Source of the DNA: Acidobacteriaceae bacterium | Lineage (GTDB): Bacteria > Acidobacteriota > Terriglobia > Terriglobales > Acidobacteriaceae | NCBI GenBank assembly: GCA_003138975.1 | Contig: PLHQ01000068.1 | Location: 19,016-79,633 of the forward strand | Direction of reading: 5' to 3' | DNA length: 60,618 nucleotides | Part shown: piece by piece, positions 1 through 7,774 of the stretch | How the letters are laid out: every line of letters starts with the position of its first letter | Numbering within the stretch: position 1 is the first letter of the stretch | The notes under the pieces: model-generated | What the model was told of the DNA's origin: nothing | Seen by the model: only the letters and a program-made list of their open reading frames with translations | Database searches by the model: none | Program-made: the position numbers and the translations under genes

Positions 1-26
1 TAGCTCTTCTGGTCGATTTGTACCGC

Positions 27-80
27 GTTCATTGATGGCTCCTTTTGTACGCCGTTCATTGATGGCTCCTTTCGATACGG
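27..80. repeat. Imperfect 27-bp tandem direct repeat
   Basis: Two adjacent copies of a 27-bp unit begin at 27 and 54. The first 19 bases (GTTCATTGATGGCTCCTTT) are identical and the last 8 diverge. The stretch from 1 to 143 holds no convincing gene; short reading frames across it read through the repeat and look like chance. Purpose unknown. Confidence 0.6.
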
Positions 81-143
81 TGCTCATTACAAATACGGTG
101 TCCCGAGTCCCGCTCCCATTCATAAACAATCGATCGACGCCAG

Positions 144-497
144 CTAGTGCAGCAGCGATTCCCAATTGGCTGGAACTCTCCCTGCTGGTCCAGGTGATGG
201 TTGATCCTCCGGATGCGAATGTGGCGGAAGCAACTCCACACCCTTGATCATCCCCCGCTTCTCGTAATCGTAGAACCAATCCTCACCCGGCTCGAAGCTG
301 GCAATGATCGGATGCCCGGTTGTCGCCGCATGCTTGGACGCATGCTGGCTCGGAGAACTGTCGCAGCAACCGATGTGCCCACACTTCGCACACCGACGGA
401 GATGAAACCACCAGCCTTTCGGTGACGCCAGGCATTCGACACACCCATCGCCACTCGGCTTTGAAGCGGGGTTGATTCCGCGCTGGTCTTTTTTCAT
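144..497 (-). CDS. UBP-type zinc finger protein
   Basis: A small protein of about 117 residues, essentially a single UBP-type zinc finger. Visible ligands include the C-x2-C pair in GCVECL, then CAKCGHIGCC, and histidines in the SQHASKHAATTGHP segment, followed by the WFYDYE stretch usual at the end of this fold. In eukaryotes the domain binds ubiquitin C-termini; bacterial stand-alone copies have no firmly known role, and zinc binding is the safe statement. An upstream ATG at 515 is possible, but the ATG at 497 has a better spaced GGAAGGA ribosome site. It lies 93 bases downstream of the enoyl-CoA hydratase on the same strand and may share its transcript. Confidence 0.8.
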   Translation of the reverse strand: MKKDQRGINPASKPSGDGCVECLASPKGWWFHLRRCAKCGHIGCCDSSPSQHASKHAATTGHPIIASFEPGEDWFYDYEKRGMIKGVELLPPHSHPEDQPSPGPAGRVPANWESLLH

Positions 498-590
498 TTC
501 CAATTTTCCTTCCATTCCTGCAAGCGAGCTTGGCTTCGAGCGGGTCCCATCCGCAACGTCCGGGAGTTCGGAACCGCGCCGAGCGCCGAC

Positions 591-1463
591 CTAGCGCGCG
601 ATTTGACCCAGGTAGTATCCGAGCCGATTTTCGACATCCCCGGGCTTGTGGAAGCCGCGCTCCATCAGCGCTTTGATTCCATTTTGTGCGGCAGGTCGCC
701 CGAGCGAAGCAATGCACGCATCCCACCCGGCGCCGAGTTCGACATCCGGCGGCAGGCTGGTGTCGACGAGGCGCTTGGTCTGGGCGATCGCCCATTTGTC
801 GAACCTTGCGATCCGCGTCGCGAGCGCCTCTACGAACACATCTAGCTCGGCGTCGGGCAGGGCGCGATTAATGTAACCGTAAGCCTCGGCCTGATCTGCC
901 CTGATGTCTTCCGAGCTCAAGAGCACTTCGAGGGCGCGGTTTCGGCCGATCAGTCTGGGAAGCCGAGCCATGGGGCCGCCGCCGGCGACCATCCCTACGC
1001 CCACCTCCCATTGCGAGATGATTGTCTTCTCGCGGCTGGCAAAACTCATGTCGCACGCCAGCGTGATCTCGCTGCCGTTGCCGGTCGCACGGCCGCGGAT
1101 GAGGGCGATGGACACAACCGGCAAGCGGGTCAGACGCACAAGAAAGTCCGGCCAAGGCGGCAAGCCCGTGGTGCCCTCCGGCAGCGAGGTCAGGTCCTCA
1201 ATCTTGGCCGTGAAATCCGAGTGATTCAGGAAGTAGTCATCGACCGCGCTGTCGAAGACCACGACCCTGACCTGCTCATCAGCCTCCAAAGCAGCCATGA
1301 CTTCCTGGAATTGCTTGACCATTACCGGGCCCATGACGTTGATCGGCGGGTTATCGATCGTGACCCGCCAATAGGCGGGCGACCGTCGTGCCAGGCGAAT
1401 CTGTGCCGGGGCCGCAGGTGCGTTCACCTGTGTGAGTTTGTTAGGGGCGCTCATAGTTGCCAT
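591..1463 (-). CDS. Enoyl-CoA hydratase/isomerase family protein
   Basis: A crotonase-fold protein of 290 residues. The core shows VTIDNPPINVMGP near the N-terminus, the oxyanion-hole region around VSIALIRGRATGNGSEITLACD, and GVGMVAGGGPMARLPRLIGRNRALE, all in family order. Members hydrate or isomerise acyl-CoA thioesters, and some cleave feruloyl-CoA; the substrate cannot be told from sequence. The acidic catalytic positions are not fully canonical, so true hydratase activity is uncertain. The start at 1463 is preferred because GGGGGA lies just upstream; the open frame extends to 1559 across an operator-like inverted repeat. It is divergent from the cytochrome P460-like gene. Confidence 0.85.
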   Translation of the reverse strand: MATMSAPNKLTQVNAPAAPAQIRLARRSPAYWRVTIDNPPINVMGPVMVKQFQEVMAALEADEQVRVVVFDSAVDDYFLNHSDFTAKIEDLTSLPEGTTGLPPWPDFLVRLTRLPVVSIALIRGRATGNGSEITLACDMSFASREKTIISQWEVGVGMVAGGGPMARLPRLIGRNRALEVLLSSEDIRADQAEAYGYINRALPDAELDVFVEALATRIARFDKWAIAQTKRLVDTSLPPDVELGAGWDACIASLGRPAAQNGIKALMERGFHKPGDVENRLGYYLGQIAR

Positions 1464-1508
1464 GGGATTTTCCCCCGAGACCATTGAGCCAGAAAAAAAT
1501 GGGTCGCG

Positions 1509-1666
1509 CAATTGGACAATGGTATTGCCCATACTTTCGTATCGACCGCAGCGTCTCATGCCTGAGGCATATGGCTTTTCACGCAGCTAGTCCTGAAGGT
1601 CGATCAGTGAAGGAAACTTACTTTCCCAACCGATACGAAGGTATCGTCGATACCATTGTCCAATTG
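1509..1666. promoter_or_regulatory. Long inverted repeat with two operator-like palindromes
   Basis: Arms of 36 bases at 1509-1544 and 1631-1666 are reverse complements with few mismatches, separated by 86 bases. Each arm holds a 15-bp dyad: GGTATCGTCGATACC at 1640-1654 is a perfect palindrome around its centre base, and GGTATTGCCCATACT at 1521-1535 is a weaker version. The pair sits between divergent genes starting at 1463 and 1755, one site near each promoter, as expected for one dimeric regulator controlling both directions. The regulator is not identified. Confidence 0.6.
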
Positions 1667-1668
1667 TC

Positions 1669-1754
1669 TTACTCCCTTCACTCTGGTTTAATCGCAGCCG
1701 TTCGAGATACACGTTGATCGGGCTTGCAAAACTTTCTTGTGAAGGGAAATACAA
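1669..1754 (+). promoter_or_regulatory. Leader element, copy A, upstream of the P460-like gene
   Basis: About 86 bases directly ahead of the start codon at 1755 align along nearly their whole length, with about three quarters identity by eye, to 5239-5327 ahead of another gene. Shared blocks include TTACTCCCTT, CGTTCGAGAT, CACGTTGATC and TTGTGAAGG. It ends in the ribosome binding site GAAGGG. Conservation up to the ATG suggests a promoter plus 5' leader duplicated as a unit. Confidence 0.65.
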
Positions 1755-2375
1755 ATGTCCGAATTTGTGACGAAATCTGTGGCCCAAGAACAACAAGAAC
1801 AGAGGATAGAAACACGCACAGCCGTGAAACGTATCGGCGGCTTTACCATCGTTGCGACAGCCGTGGCAGTGCTCGCCGTCCTCGGCGTCGTGGTCCTTTA
1901 CGCGCAGAGCCAAGACAAGGACAAGTACTCGCTGGTTTCGCCGGGCGGAATTGCGTTCTCCGACTTCAGGGGATACGAGGACTGGGCTGACGTCTCCTCC
2001 GCCCGAACCACCGAAATACTCAAGGTGATCGTCGCGAATCCCACGATGATCAACGCGTATAAAGCCGGCGTCCCCGGTAACGGCCAGCCTTTCCCGGAGG
2101 GGTCCATGATCGTCAAGCTCCAGTGGAAGTTGAAGAAGAGCACGGAGGCCCCTTTCGCCGTGGAAGTGCCGGACGTCTTTTCCCAGGCTTTCGTGATGGA
2201 AAAGGACAGCAAGAGATTTTCGAAAAGCGGCGGGTGGGGATACGCGGTGTTCAACTACGATGCCGCATCGGACAAGTTCACCCCCGATGCCAAAAGTCCG
2301 TCGGACTGCGGATACGCGTGCCATACGCCAGTGAAGGCGAAGGACTACATCTTCCACCCGTACCAGAAGCGTTGA
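1755..2375 (+). CDS. Cytochrome P460-like membrane-anchored haem protein
   Basis: A 206-residue protein with one N-terminal membrane segment (about 29-50) and a periplasmic domain resembling cytochrome P460: FRGYEDW, the KAGVPGNGQPFPEGSMIVK stretch and a C-terminal haem-type motif. That motif reads C185-G-Y-A-C189-H190, so the cysteines are three residues apart instead of the usual two. Characterised P460 proteins oxidise hydroxylamine or bind NO through an unusual haem; activity here is inferred at best. It starts after a GAAGGG ribosome site and is followed by a cupin gene 128 bases downstream. Its leader is shared with the gene at 5328. Confidence 0.82.
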   Translation: MSEFVTKSVAQEQQEQRIETRTAVKRIGGFTIVATAVAVLAVLGVVVLYAQSQDKDKYSLVSPGGIAFSDFRGYEDWADVSSARTTEILKVIVANPTMINAYKAGVPGNGQPFPEGSMIVKLQWKLKKSTEAPFAVEVPDVFSQAFVMEKDSKRFSKSGGWGYAVFNYDAASDKFTPDAKSPSDCGYACHTPVKAKDYIFHPYQKR

Positions 2376-2503
2376 ACCGCTGCGTGCTTCGAAATCAAGT
2401 GCCCGGCGCGGCGCCGCCGAGTGACACCATGAAGCATGCAGCCCCGACGTTCTCTCTGTCTAATCGGGAATGTGTACCACGCCCAAATTACGAGGAACGT
2501 TAT

Positions 2504-2977
2504 ATGCCAAATGAGACAACAGCAGTGATGACGGGAGCACGACAAAGGGCGGTTGCAGCGCATCAGCCAGGCCAAGACGTTTTCAAATCGGTCCTGTCCG
2601 AAGACGTCAACTGGAAGCCCTTCGCGGCGTTCCGACCTTCGGTCCGCCTGGCCGTCATCGTGGGTCAGCCCTCGGAGACCGGCCCCTACACGATCAGGGT
2701 CCGAGTGCCCCGTGGCGTTAAGCTGATGCCACACCGACACCCGGAGGATCGTGTCTATACAGTGATCTCCGGCGTTTTCTACATGGGCCTGGGCGAGCAG
2801 TTCAATCCGGAAAAGCTGGAGGCGTATCCGCCCGGAAGCGTCATCGTTCTGCCGGGCAATACGTCTCATTTTCACTGGGCGAAATCCAGTGAGTACATAA
2901 CGCAAGTGACCGCGATCGGGCCGCTTGGGCTTGAATACATCAGTGCGAACGACGATCCGAGAAACCACAACTCCTAG
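2504..2977 (+). CDS. Cupin-domain protein
   Basis: A 157-residue single-domain cupin. The first metal motif is visible in LMPHRHPEDRVYTVISG and the second in PPGSVIVLPGNTSHFHW, giving the histidines expected to hold one metal ion. Such proteins act as sensors, isomerases or dioxygenases; the substrate cannot be inferred. The start at 2504 follows GAGGAACG and avoids an in-frame run-through from the P460 region. The gene follows the P460-like gene and precedes a tiny zinc-ribbon-like gene, so the left cluster may be one redox or stress-response unit. Confidence 0.8.
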   Translation: MPNETTAVMTGARQRAVAAHQPGQDVFKSVLSEDVNWKPFAAFRPSVRLAVIVGQPSETGPYTIRVRVPRGVKLMPHRHPEDRVYTVISGVFYMGLGEQFNPEKLEAYPPGSVIVLPGNTSHFHWAKSSEYITQVTAIGPLGLEYISANDDPRNHNS

Positions 2978-3025
2978 GAGGCATTTGCGTGCTTTCCGCG
3001 ACGCAGGATAGGTAGAGGCCCGACT

Positions 3026-3154
3026 ATGGTAAATACAGTGCTACTAGCCTTCGAGTTGCTGTTTGGTTGCTGGCACCGCAATCTCAGCCGGCCGTTTAGG
3101 CTATCAGGATGGAAGTATGAGGTGTGTCTTAACTGCGGAAAGAAGCTCGCTTAG
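3026..3154 (+). CDS. Small protein with CxxC, 42 residues
   Basis: A short frame starting ATG GTA AAT and ending TAG encodes 42 residues: a hydrophobic N-terminus (NTVLLAFELLFGCWH), a basic middle and the C-terminal motif VCLNCGKKLA. The CWH plus CLNC arrangement suggests a small zinc-binding knuckle. I recall proteins of this kind (CWHR...LSRPF...YEVCLNCGK) as frequent in acidobacterial genomes, but no function is known. It lies alone in the 345-base space between the cupin and DyP genes; nothing else is recognisable there. Confidence 0.6.
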   Translation: MVNTVLLAFELLFGCWHRNLSRPFRLSGWKYEVCLNCGKKLA

Positions 3155-3322
3155 GATCCGCGCTGACATTGGGTGCGTCGTCGCACGACGAAAAACTCCT
3201 GGTCGCAGCGAGGTCGACTTCGCTGATAAACTTTTGTCCGCGATGCGCTATCAGTTTGGCGGGCACTTGGAGAAATCCGACGGCAATTCCGAGGCAGCCT
3301 GACCGACCCAGAGTCGACGCCC

Positions 3323-4423
3323 ATGAAGCCCGATCCGACGAACACACCCGAAGTAGCAGGCAGGTCGCCTGCCCTCGCACAGGCAGTAGCCGCGCCGCTC
3401 ACTCGCGCCGCGATCTTCCTGGTCGCAACGCTCAATCCGGGCTCTGAGAATCGCGCCACTCTGCTCTCCTTCTGCGGAGACCTCGCCGCGTTAGTGCGTG
3501 CCATGGAATTTCGCGATCTAGAAGGGGGTCTTTCCAGTGTCGTGGGTTTTGGCTCCGACGCGTGGGACCACCTCTTTGGGCAGCCACGGCCGGCAGAACT
3601 GCACGTCTTCCGCGAAATTCGCTCCGGAGCGAGGCATGCAGTCTCGACGCCAGGCGACTTGCTGTTCCACATCCGCGCCAAGCGCATGGATTTATGCTTC
3701 GAGCTGGCCACTCAGATTATGGCGCGTCTGGGAAATGCCGTTTCGCCAGTGGATGAGGTGCACGGCTTTCGTTACTTCGACGAGCGCGATCTCTTAGGGT
3801 TCGTCGATGGCACGGAGAATCCCCGCGGCGCCGCCGTAGCCGATGCCGTGCTCGTCGGCGACGAAGACACCGAGTTTGACGGCGGCAGCTACGTTATCGT
3901 TCAGAAATATCTCCACGATCTTGGCGCATGGAATGCGCTCACCACCGAAGCGCAGGAACGCATCATCGGCCGCACCAAGCTTTCCGATATCGAATTGGAC
4001 GATTCGGTCAAGCCAACCTCAGCACACAACGCGCTCACCACAATCGTCGAGGACGGCAAAGAGGTCAAGATCCTGCGCGACAATATGCCTTTCGGCCGAC
4101 CCGCGCATGGTGAGTTTGGCACCTATTTCATCGGCTACAGCCGTTCGCCCCGCACTATCGAACAGATGATCGAGAACATGTTCATCGGGCGCCCTCCCGG
4201 CAACTACGACCGGCTGCTGGACTTCAGCCGCGCCGTGACCGGAAACTTGTTCTTTGTGCCGTCGGCGACATTTCTGGAGAACGTGACCGAAGGCCAAACC
4301 CAGCCTGCGGTTGCGGAATCCCCTGCGGCGCCTGCGGCTGTCGAACCTTCTCCATCCATCCCATCGGTGCGCGAGGGTTCGCTCCGCATCGGGTCTCTCA
4401 AAGGAGACGTACCACATGAATAA
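3323..4423 (+). CDS. DyP-type haem peroxidase, encapsulin cargo
   Basis: A 366-residue B-type dye-decolorising peroxidase. It carries the hallmark GFVDGTENP (distal Asp162), the proximal haem histidine in PTSAHNALT (His235), the distal arginine in ILRDNMPFG (Arg252), and the FGTYFIGY and FVPSATF blocks. After the enzyme domain a Pro/Ala-rich linker (about 320-350) leads to GSLRIGSLKG at 352-361, a near-perfect encapsulin cargo-loading peptide. DyP enzymes oxidise dyes and phenolic lignin compounds with hydrogen peroxide. The shell gene starts inside its last codons. There is no signal peptide, as expected for a cytoplasmic nanocompartment cargo. Confidence 0.95.
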   Translation: MKPDPTNTPEVAGRSPALAQAVAAPLTRAAIFLVATLNPGSENRATLLSFCGDLAALVRAMEFRDLEGGLSSVVGFGSDAWDHLFGQPRPAELHVFREIRSGARHAVSTPGDLLFHIRAKRMDLCFELATQIMARLGNAVSPVDEVHGFRYFDERDLLGFVDGTENPRGAAVADAVLVGDEDTEFDGGSYVIVQKYLHDLGAWNALTTEAQERIIGRTKLSDIELDDSVKPTSAHNALTTIVEDGKEVKILRDNMPFGRPAHGEFGTYFIGYSRSPRTIEQMIENMFIGRPPGNYDRLLDFSRAVTGNLFFVPSATFLENVTEGQTQPAVAESPAAPAAVEPSPSIPSVREGSLRIGSLKGDVPHE

Positions 4424-5234
4424 TCTCCATCGTGAACTTGCCCCCATTTCCGATTCGGCATGGGCTCAAATCGAAGAGGAAACATCACGGACGGTCAAGC
4501 GCTATCTCGCCGGACGGCGCGTTGTCGACCTGAAGGGCCCGGCCGGTAGTGCGCTTTCTGCGATCGGCACCGGCCACCTGAGGACAATCGCCGCACCGGC
4601 GAAAGGCATCGTCGCGAGCCAGCGAGAGGTGAAGGCGTTAGTCGAGCTACGTGTTCCGTTCGAACTGGATCGCAAAAGTATCGACGATGTTGATCGGGGC
4701 GCGAACGACTCCGACTGGCAACCGGCCAAGGACGCTGCGCGGCAGATCGCCTTTGCCGAGGACGCCGCCATATTCGAAGGATATGCCGCCGCCGGCATTG
4801 GAGGCATCCGCCAGGGCAGCAGCAATCCCATCAAGACGCTTCCTGCCGACGTTCGCGAGTACCCCGATGCCATCGCTCAAAGCTTGAGTCGGTTGCGTCT
4901 CGTCGGGGTCAATGGCCCCTACTCGGTGCTCCTCGGCGCCGACGCCTACACCGCACTCGCCGAAACTAGCGACCACGGATACCCTGTGTTGGAGCACGTC
5001 AAGCGGTTGGTCAAAGATCAAATCATCTGGGCGCCCGCCATCGCCGGCGCCTTCGTGCTAACCACTCGTGGTGGTGATTTCGAACTACACATCGGGCAGG
5101 ACGTCTCCATCGGCTACCTCAACCACAACGATGCCGCGGTCCGTCTGTACCTACAGGAGACATTCACTTTCCTTCTGCTCACGACCGAGGCCGCTGTCGC
5201 TCTGGTGCCTCCCGTGAAGGCGCAGAAGACTTGA
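4416..5234 (+). CDS. Encapsulin shell protein, family 1
   Basis: A 272-residue HK97-fold shell protein of the linocin/CFP29 type. Recognisable parts are the N-terminal cargo-binding region (LHRELAPISDSAWAQIEEE), RRVVDLKGPAG, FELDRKSIDDVDRG, and the C-terminal VSIGYLNHNDAAVRLYLQETFTF. Such subunits self-assemble into hollow icosahedral compartments that hold an enzyme. The ATG at 4416 overlaps the peroxidase stop by 8 bases and uses the AAGGAG inside the peroxidase gene, so translation is probably coupled. The cargo is almost certainly the DyP protein just upstream. Confidence 0.95.
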   Translation: MNNLHRELAPISDSAWAQIEEETSRTVKRYLAGRRVVDLKGPAGSALSAIGTGHLRTIAAPAKGIVASQREVKALVELRVPFELDRKSIDDVDRGANDSDWQPAKDAARQIAFAEDAAIFEGYAAAGIGGIRQGSSNPIKTLPADVREYPDAIAQSLSRLRLVGVNGPYSVLLGADAYTALAETSDHGYPVLEHVKRLVKDQIIWAPAIAGAFVLTTRGGDFELHIGQDVSIGYLNHNDAAVRLYLQETFTFLLLTTEAAVALVPPVKAQKT

Positions 5235-5238
5235 CGCT

Positions 5239-5327
5239 TTACTCCCTTTACCTCTGGCTTGATCGCAATCGTTCGAGATGCACGTTGATCTAGCTTAGAA
5301 ACTCTTTTTTGTGAAGGAGAACACACT
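5239..5327 (+). promoter_or_regulatory. Leader element, copy B
   Basis: Second copy of the element at 1669-1754, located between the encapsulin stop and the ATG at 5328. Similarity runs from TTACTCCCTT through CGTTCGAGAT and CACGTTGATC to TTGTGAAGGAGA, with only two small gaps. It ends in a strong GAAGGAGA ribosome site. Co-regulation of the two downstream genes is inference. Confidence 0.65.
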
Positions 5328-5998
5328 ATGAGCAAGCACCTCGAATCGCTGTACCAGAATCTTCTCAACGGCAAGCTACCCCATAACCTAAGTTGGAGCG
5401 AGACTGTCGAACTGGTCGAGCATCTGGGCGAGGTTCAACCGCATGGAGGCGATGAATTTGTGTTCCGCGTCGGCAGCCAACGCGTCTTTTTCAAGAGGCC
5501 GCAGACACACGATCTTGGTTTGGAGGAAGTTTCTCGGCTGCGTAAACTTTTGAAGGAAGCCGGGCCTCGTTCACACGCAGAAGGACCGGCCCAGCCCAGC
5601 CGGATGATTGTCGTCATCGACCACCACGCCGCCCATGTTTACCAGGATTTCGGTGGAAGTCGTCCAGCAGACGAACACAAGGTGCAACCTTACCTCCTTA
5701 CAATTTCCATCATCATCTGATTCATCGAAAGGAAGCGCACTACCGGGGCGAGCGCGTACCCGAGGAGGATTCGTTTTGTGAGGAGATCGCGAAAGATATC
5801 ACTCCGGCAAATGAGATCGTCCTTATCGGTCACGCCACTGGAAAAAGCAACGCCGCCGACTTCTTGAAACAATACTTGAAGGCCCATCATCCCGACATTT
5901 CTCGACGGGTCATCGCTACCGATAGCGCAGACCTCTCAGCCGTGACCGAGACGCAGATTGAGGCTCTAGCAAAGCGACATATGATCCCAGTCGTCTAA
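5328..5998 (+). pseudogene. Frameshifted conserved protein (HicA-like N-terminus, eRF1-like C-terminus)
   Basis: The first frame gives about 122 sensible residues (MSKHLESLYQNLLNG..., GGDEFVF, FFKRP) and then ends in nonsense. The sense reading resumes in another frame as FHHHLIHRKEAHYRGERVPEE and runs to the TAA at 5996-5998, including EIVLIGHATGKSNAADF. Loss of one base around 5694-5695 explains the break. The N-terminal 75 residues resemble HicA-type folds and the C-terminal part resembles release-factor/host-attachment domains; both are weak assignments. It has a good ribosome site and the shared leader. True decay and a sequencing indel are both possible. Confidence 0.65.
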
Positions 5999-6164
5999 CG
6001 GTGTCGTTCGTAACCGCAATTAATTATCGGTTCCTGCGCTGCTGTGGTTTAGGGCTGCGAGGGCGATGTCAAGGTGGTCTCGCAAGATCGGCTTGGTGAC
6101 AGTGCGACGGAGGCACTATCCGCGTAACTGACTGAAGTAGATGAAGATATTACTTGGATGGGAT

Positions 6165-6201
6165 GCCAGGGCAGCGTTCTAACCAACTGAACTACGTCCC
6201 C
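6165..6201 (-). pseudogene. 5' half of a tRNA gene (tRNA-Asp-like remnant)
   Basis: Read on the minus strand from 6201 the sequence gives acceptor arm GGGGACG, TA, a D-arm GTTC-loop-GAAC with GG in the loop, and the start of an anticodon stem (CTGCC). It then departs from tRNA structure; no matching CGTCCCC 3' arm follows. The rest of 5999-6524 shows nothing recognisable. Such partial tRNAs often mark integration or recombination points. Confidence 0.6.
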
Positions 6202-6524
6202 AGCTTGTTTCCATCGGGTTAGCGGTAAACCCTTGATTTCTTGTCTTTTCCTACTATCCGTGGAGTCGCCTGCTTCCACCACTTCCACCCCGTATAACCG
6301 AATTCCGGGGGTTAATGGACAGGAAATGGACAAGAAGCCAACGCCCCAAATCCTGTTGCACGACCCTACGACCCAGCGCATCTGTCCATGCACTGTGTGC
6401 AAATTGTAACAGACCCTCTCTTGATCCGTCAGGCTCAGTCGCCCGCACCCAAGACTGAGGCCCACACCAATTGGTCTTGTCACGGTCGATTTGAGATTTC
6501 CGACAAGCGTCTCCCGCTGCGCGC

Positions 6525-6768
<244 letters not shown>

Positions 6769-6785
6769 ACCTGTGAATCTTCCGG

Positions 6786-7766
6786 CTACACGCGCACCGC
6801 ACGCTCAGTCACCACCGAACGGACCGCATGGGCGATCTTCTCTTCATTCGGCAACAGGTAGCTTTCGAGGGGCTCGCTGTAGGGCACCGGTGCATCAAGC
6901 GCTGTCACCAGGATTACCGGCGCGCGTAAATACTCAAAACCCTTTTCCGCCACCTCCGCGGCGATCACCGCTGCGGCCGACGAATGGCGCGGGGCCTGAT
7001 CGACCAACACAAGCCTCCCCGTTTTCTTCACGGACTTGATGATGGTATCCACATCGAGGGGCGCTAACGTTCGCGGATCGATGACTTCAGCGCTGATCCC
7101 TTCATGCTCAAGTTGCTCCGCTGCAGCCAAAGATTTCTTGACCATCCAGCCGGTGGCGACAATGGTTACATCGCTACCAGCACGCTTGATGTCGGCGACA
7201 CCCAAGGGCACCACGTACTCGCCCTCCGGCACATATCCGGTGTCGAGCGTTAGCATGTAGTGGTGGAGATACACGACCGGGTTGTTGTCGCGAATCGCCG
7301 CCGCCATCAGTCCCTTCGCGTCGGCTGGGGTGGAAGGAAGCGCCACTTTCAGGCCGGGGATGCCCATCATGGTGTGATAGAGGCAATTGGAGTGCTGTCC
7401 AGCCCAGCCCGCGGCGAATCCGTAGCCGGCTTTCAGAACGAGGGGAACTTTCACCTGGCCTCCCGACATGTATCGCAAGCGGGGAGCCTCGTTTAGCACC
7501 TGGTCCATCGCTACCAGCATGAACTCGCTCATCCAGAGCTCAACGATGGGACGCAATCCCGTGATGGCAGCACCGACGGCGATGCCAATCTCAGCGGTTT
7601 CGGAGATGGGGGCAATGCGGACGCGGTTTCTGCCGAACATCTTCAGCATAGGGTCGCGGTCGGTCATGGCCATGTTCTGACCGTAGAAAACTACGTCCGC
7701 ATCCCGCTGCATTTCTTCGATAATGGCGACGGCCATTGCTTCTCCGTACATCATTTCCTTAGCCAT
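6786..7766 (-). CDS. 2-oxoacid dehydrogenase E1 component, beta subunit
   Basis: A 326-residue protein of the transketolase-like E1-beta family (pyruvate, acetoin or branched-chain type). It has the pyrimidine-binding start MYGEAMAVAIIEEMQRD, AEIGIAVGAAITGLRPIVE, and the C-terminal EGISAEVIDPRTLAPLD and VLVDQAPRHSS blocks. With the alpha subunit it forms the thiamine-diphosphate enzyme that decarboxylates a 2-oxoacid (or cleaves acetoin) and loads the acyl group onto a lipoyl carrier. It starts after TAGGAGGT, 8 bases from the alpha gene. It is the last gene of a five-gene leftward operon. Confidence 0.92.
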   Translation of the reverse strand: MAKEMMYGEAMAVAIIEEMQRDADVVFYGQNMAMTDRDPMLKMFGRNRVRIAPISETAEIGIAVGAAITGLRPIVELWMSEFMLVAMDQVLNEAPRLRYMSGGQVKVPLVLKAGYGFAAGWAGQHSNCLYHTMMGIPGLKVALPSTPADAKGLMAAAIRDNNPVVYLHHYMLTLDTGYVPEGEYVVPLGVADIKRAGSDVTIVATGWMVKKSLAAAEQLEHEGISAEVIDPRTLAPLDVDTIIKSVKKTGRLVLVDQAPRHSSAAAVIAAEVAEKGFEYLRAPVILVTALDAPVPYSEPLESYLLPNEEKIAHAVRSVVTERAVRV

Positions 7767-7774
7767 CGGACCTC

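Noticed and set aside
1587-2357. A 256-residue minus-strand frame over the P460-like gene
   Set aside because: Antisense shadow; it also reads through the conserved leader element and has no domain.
6120-6201. A complete tRNA gene
   Set aside because: No anticodon loop, T-arm or matching acceptor 3' strand follows the D-arm.
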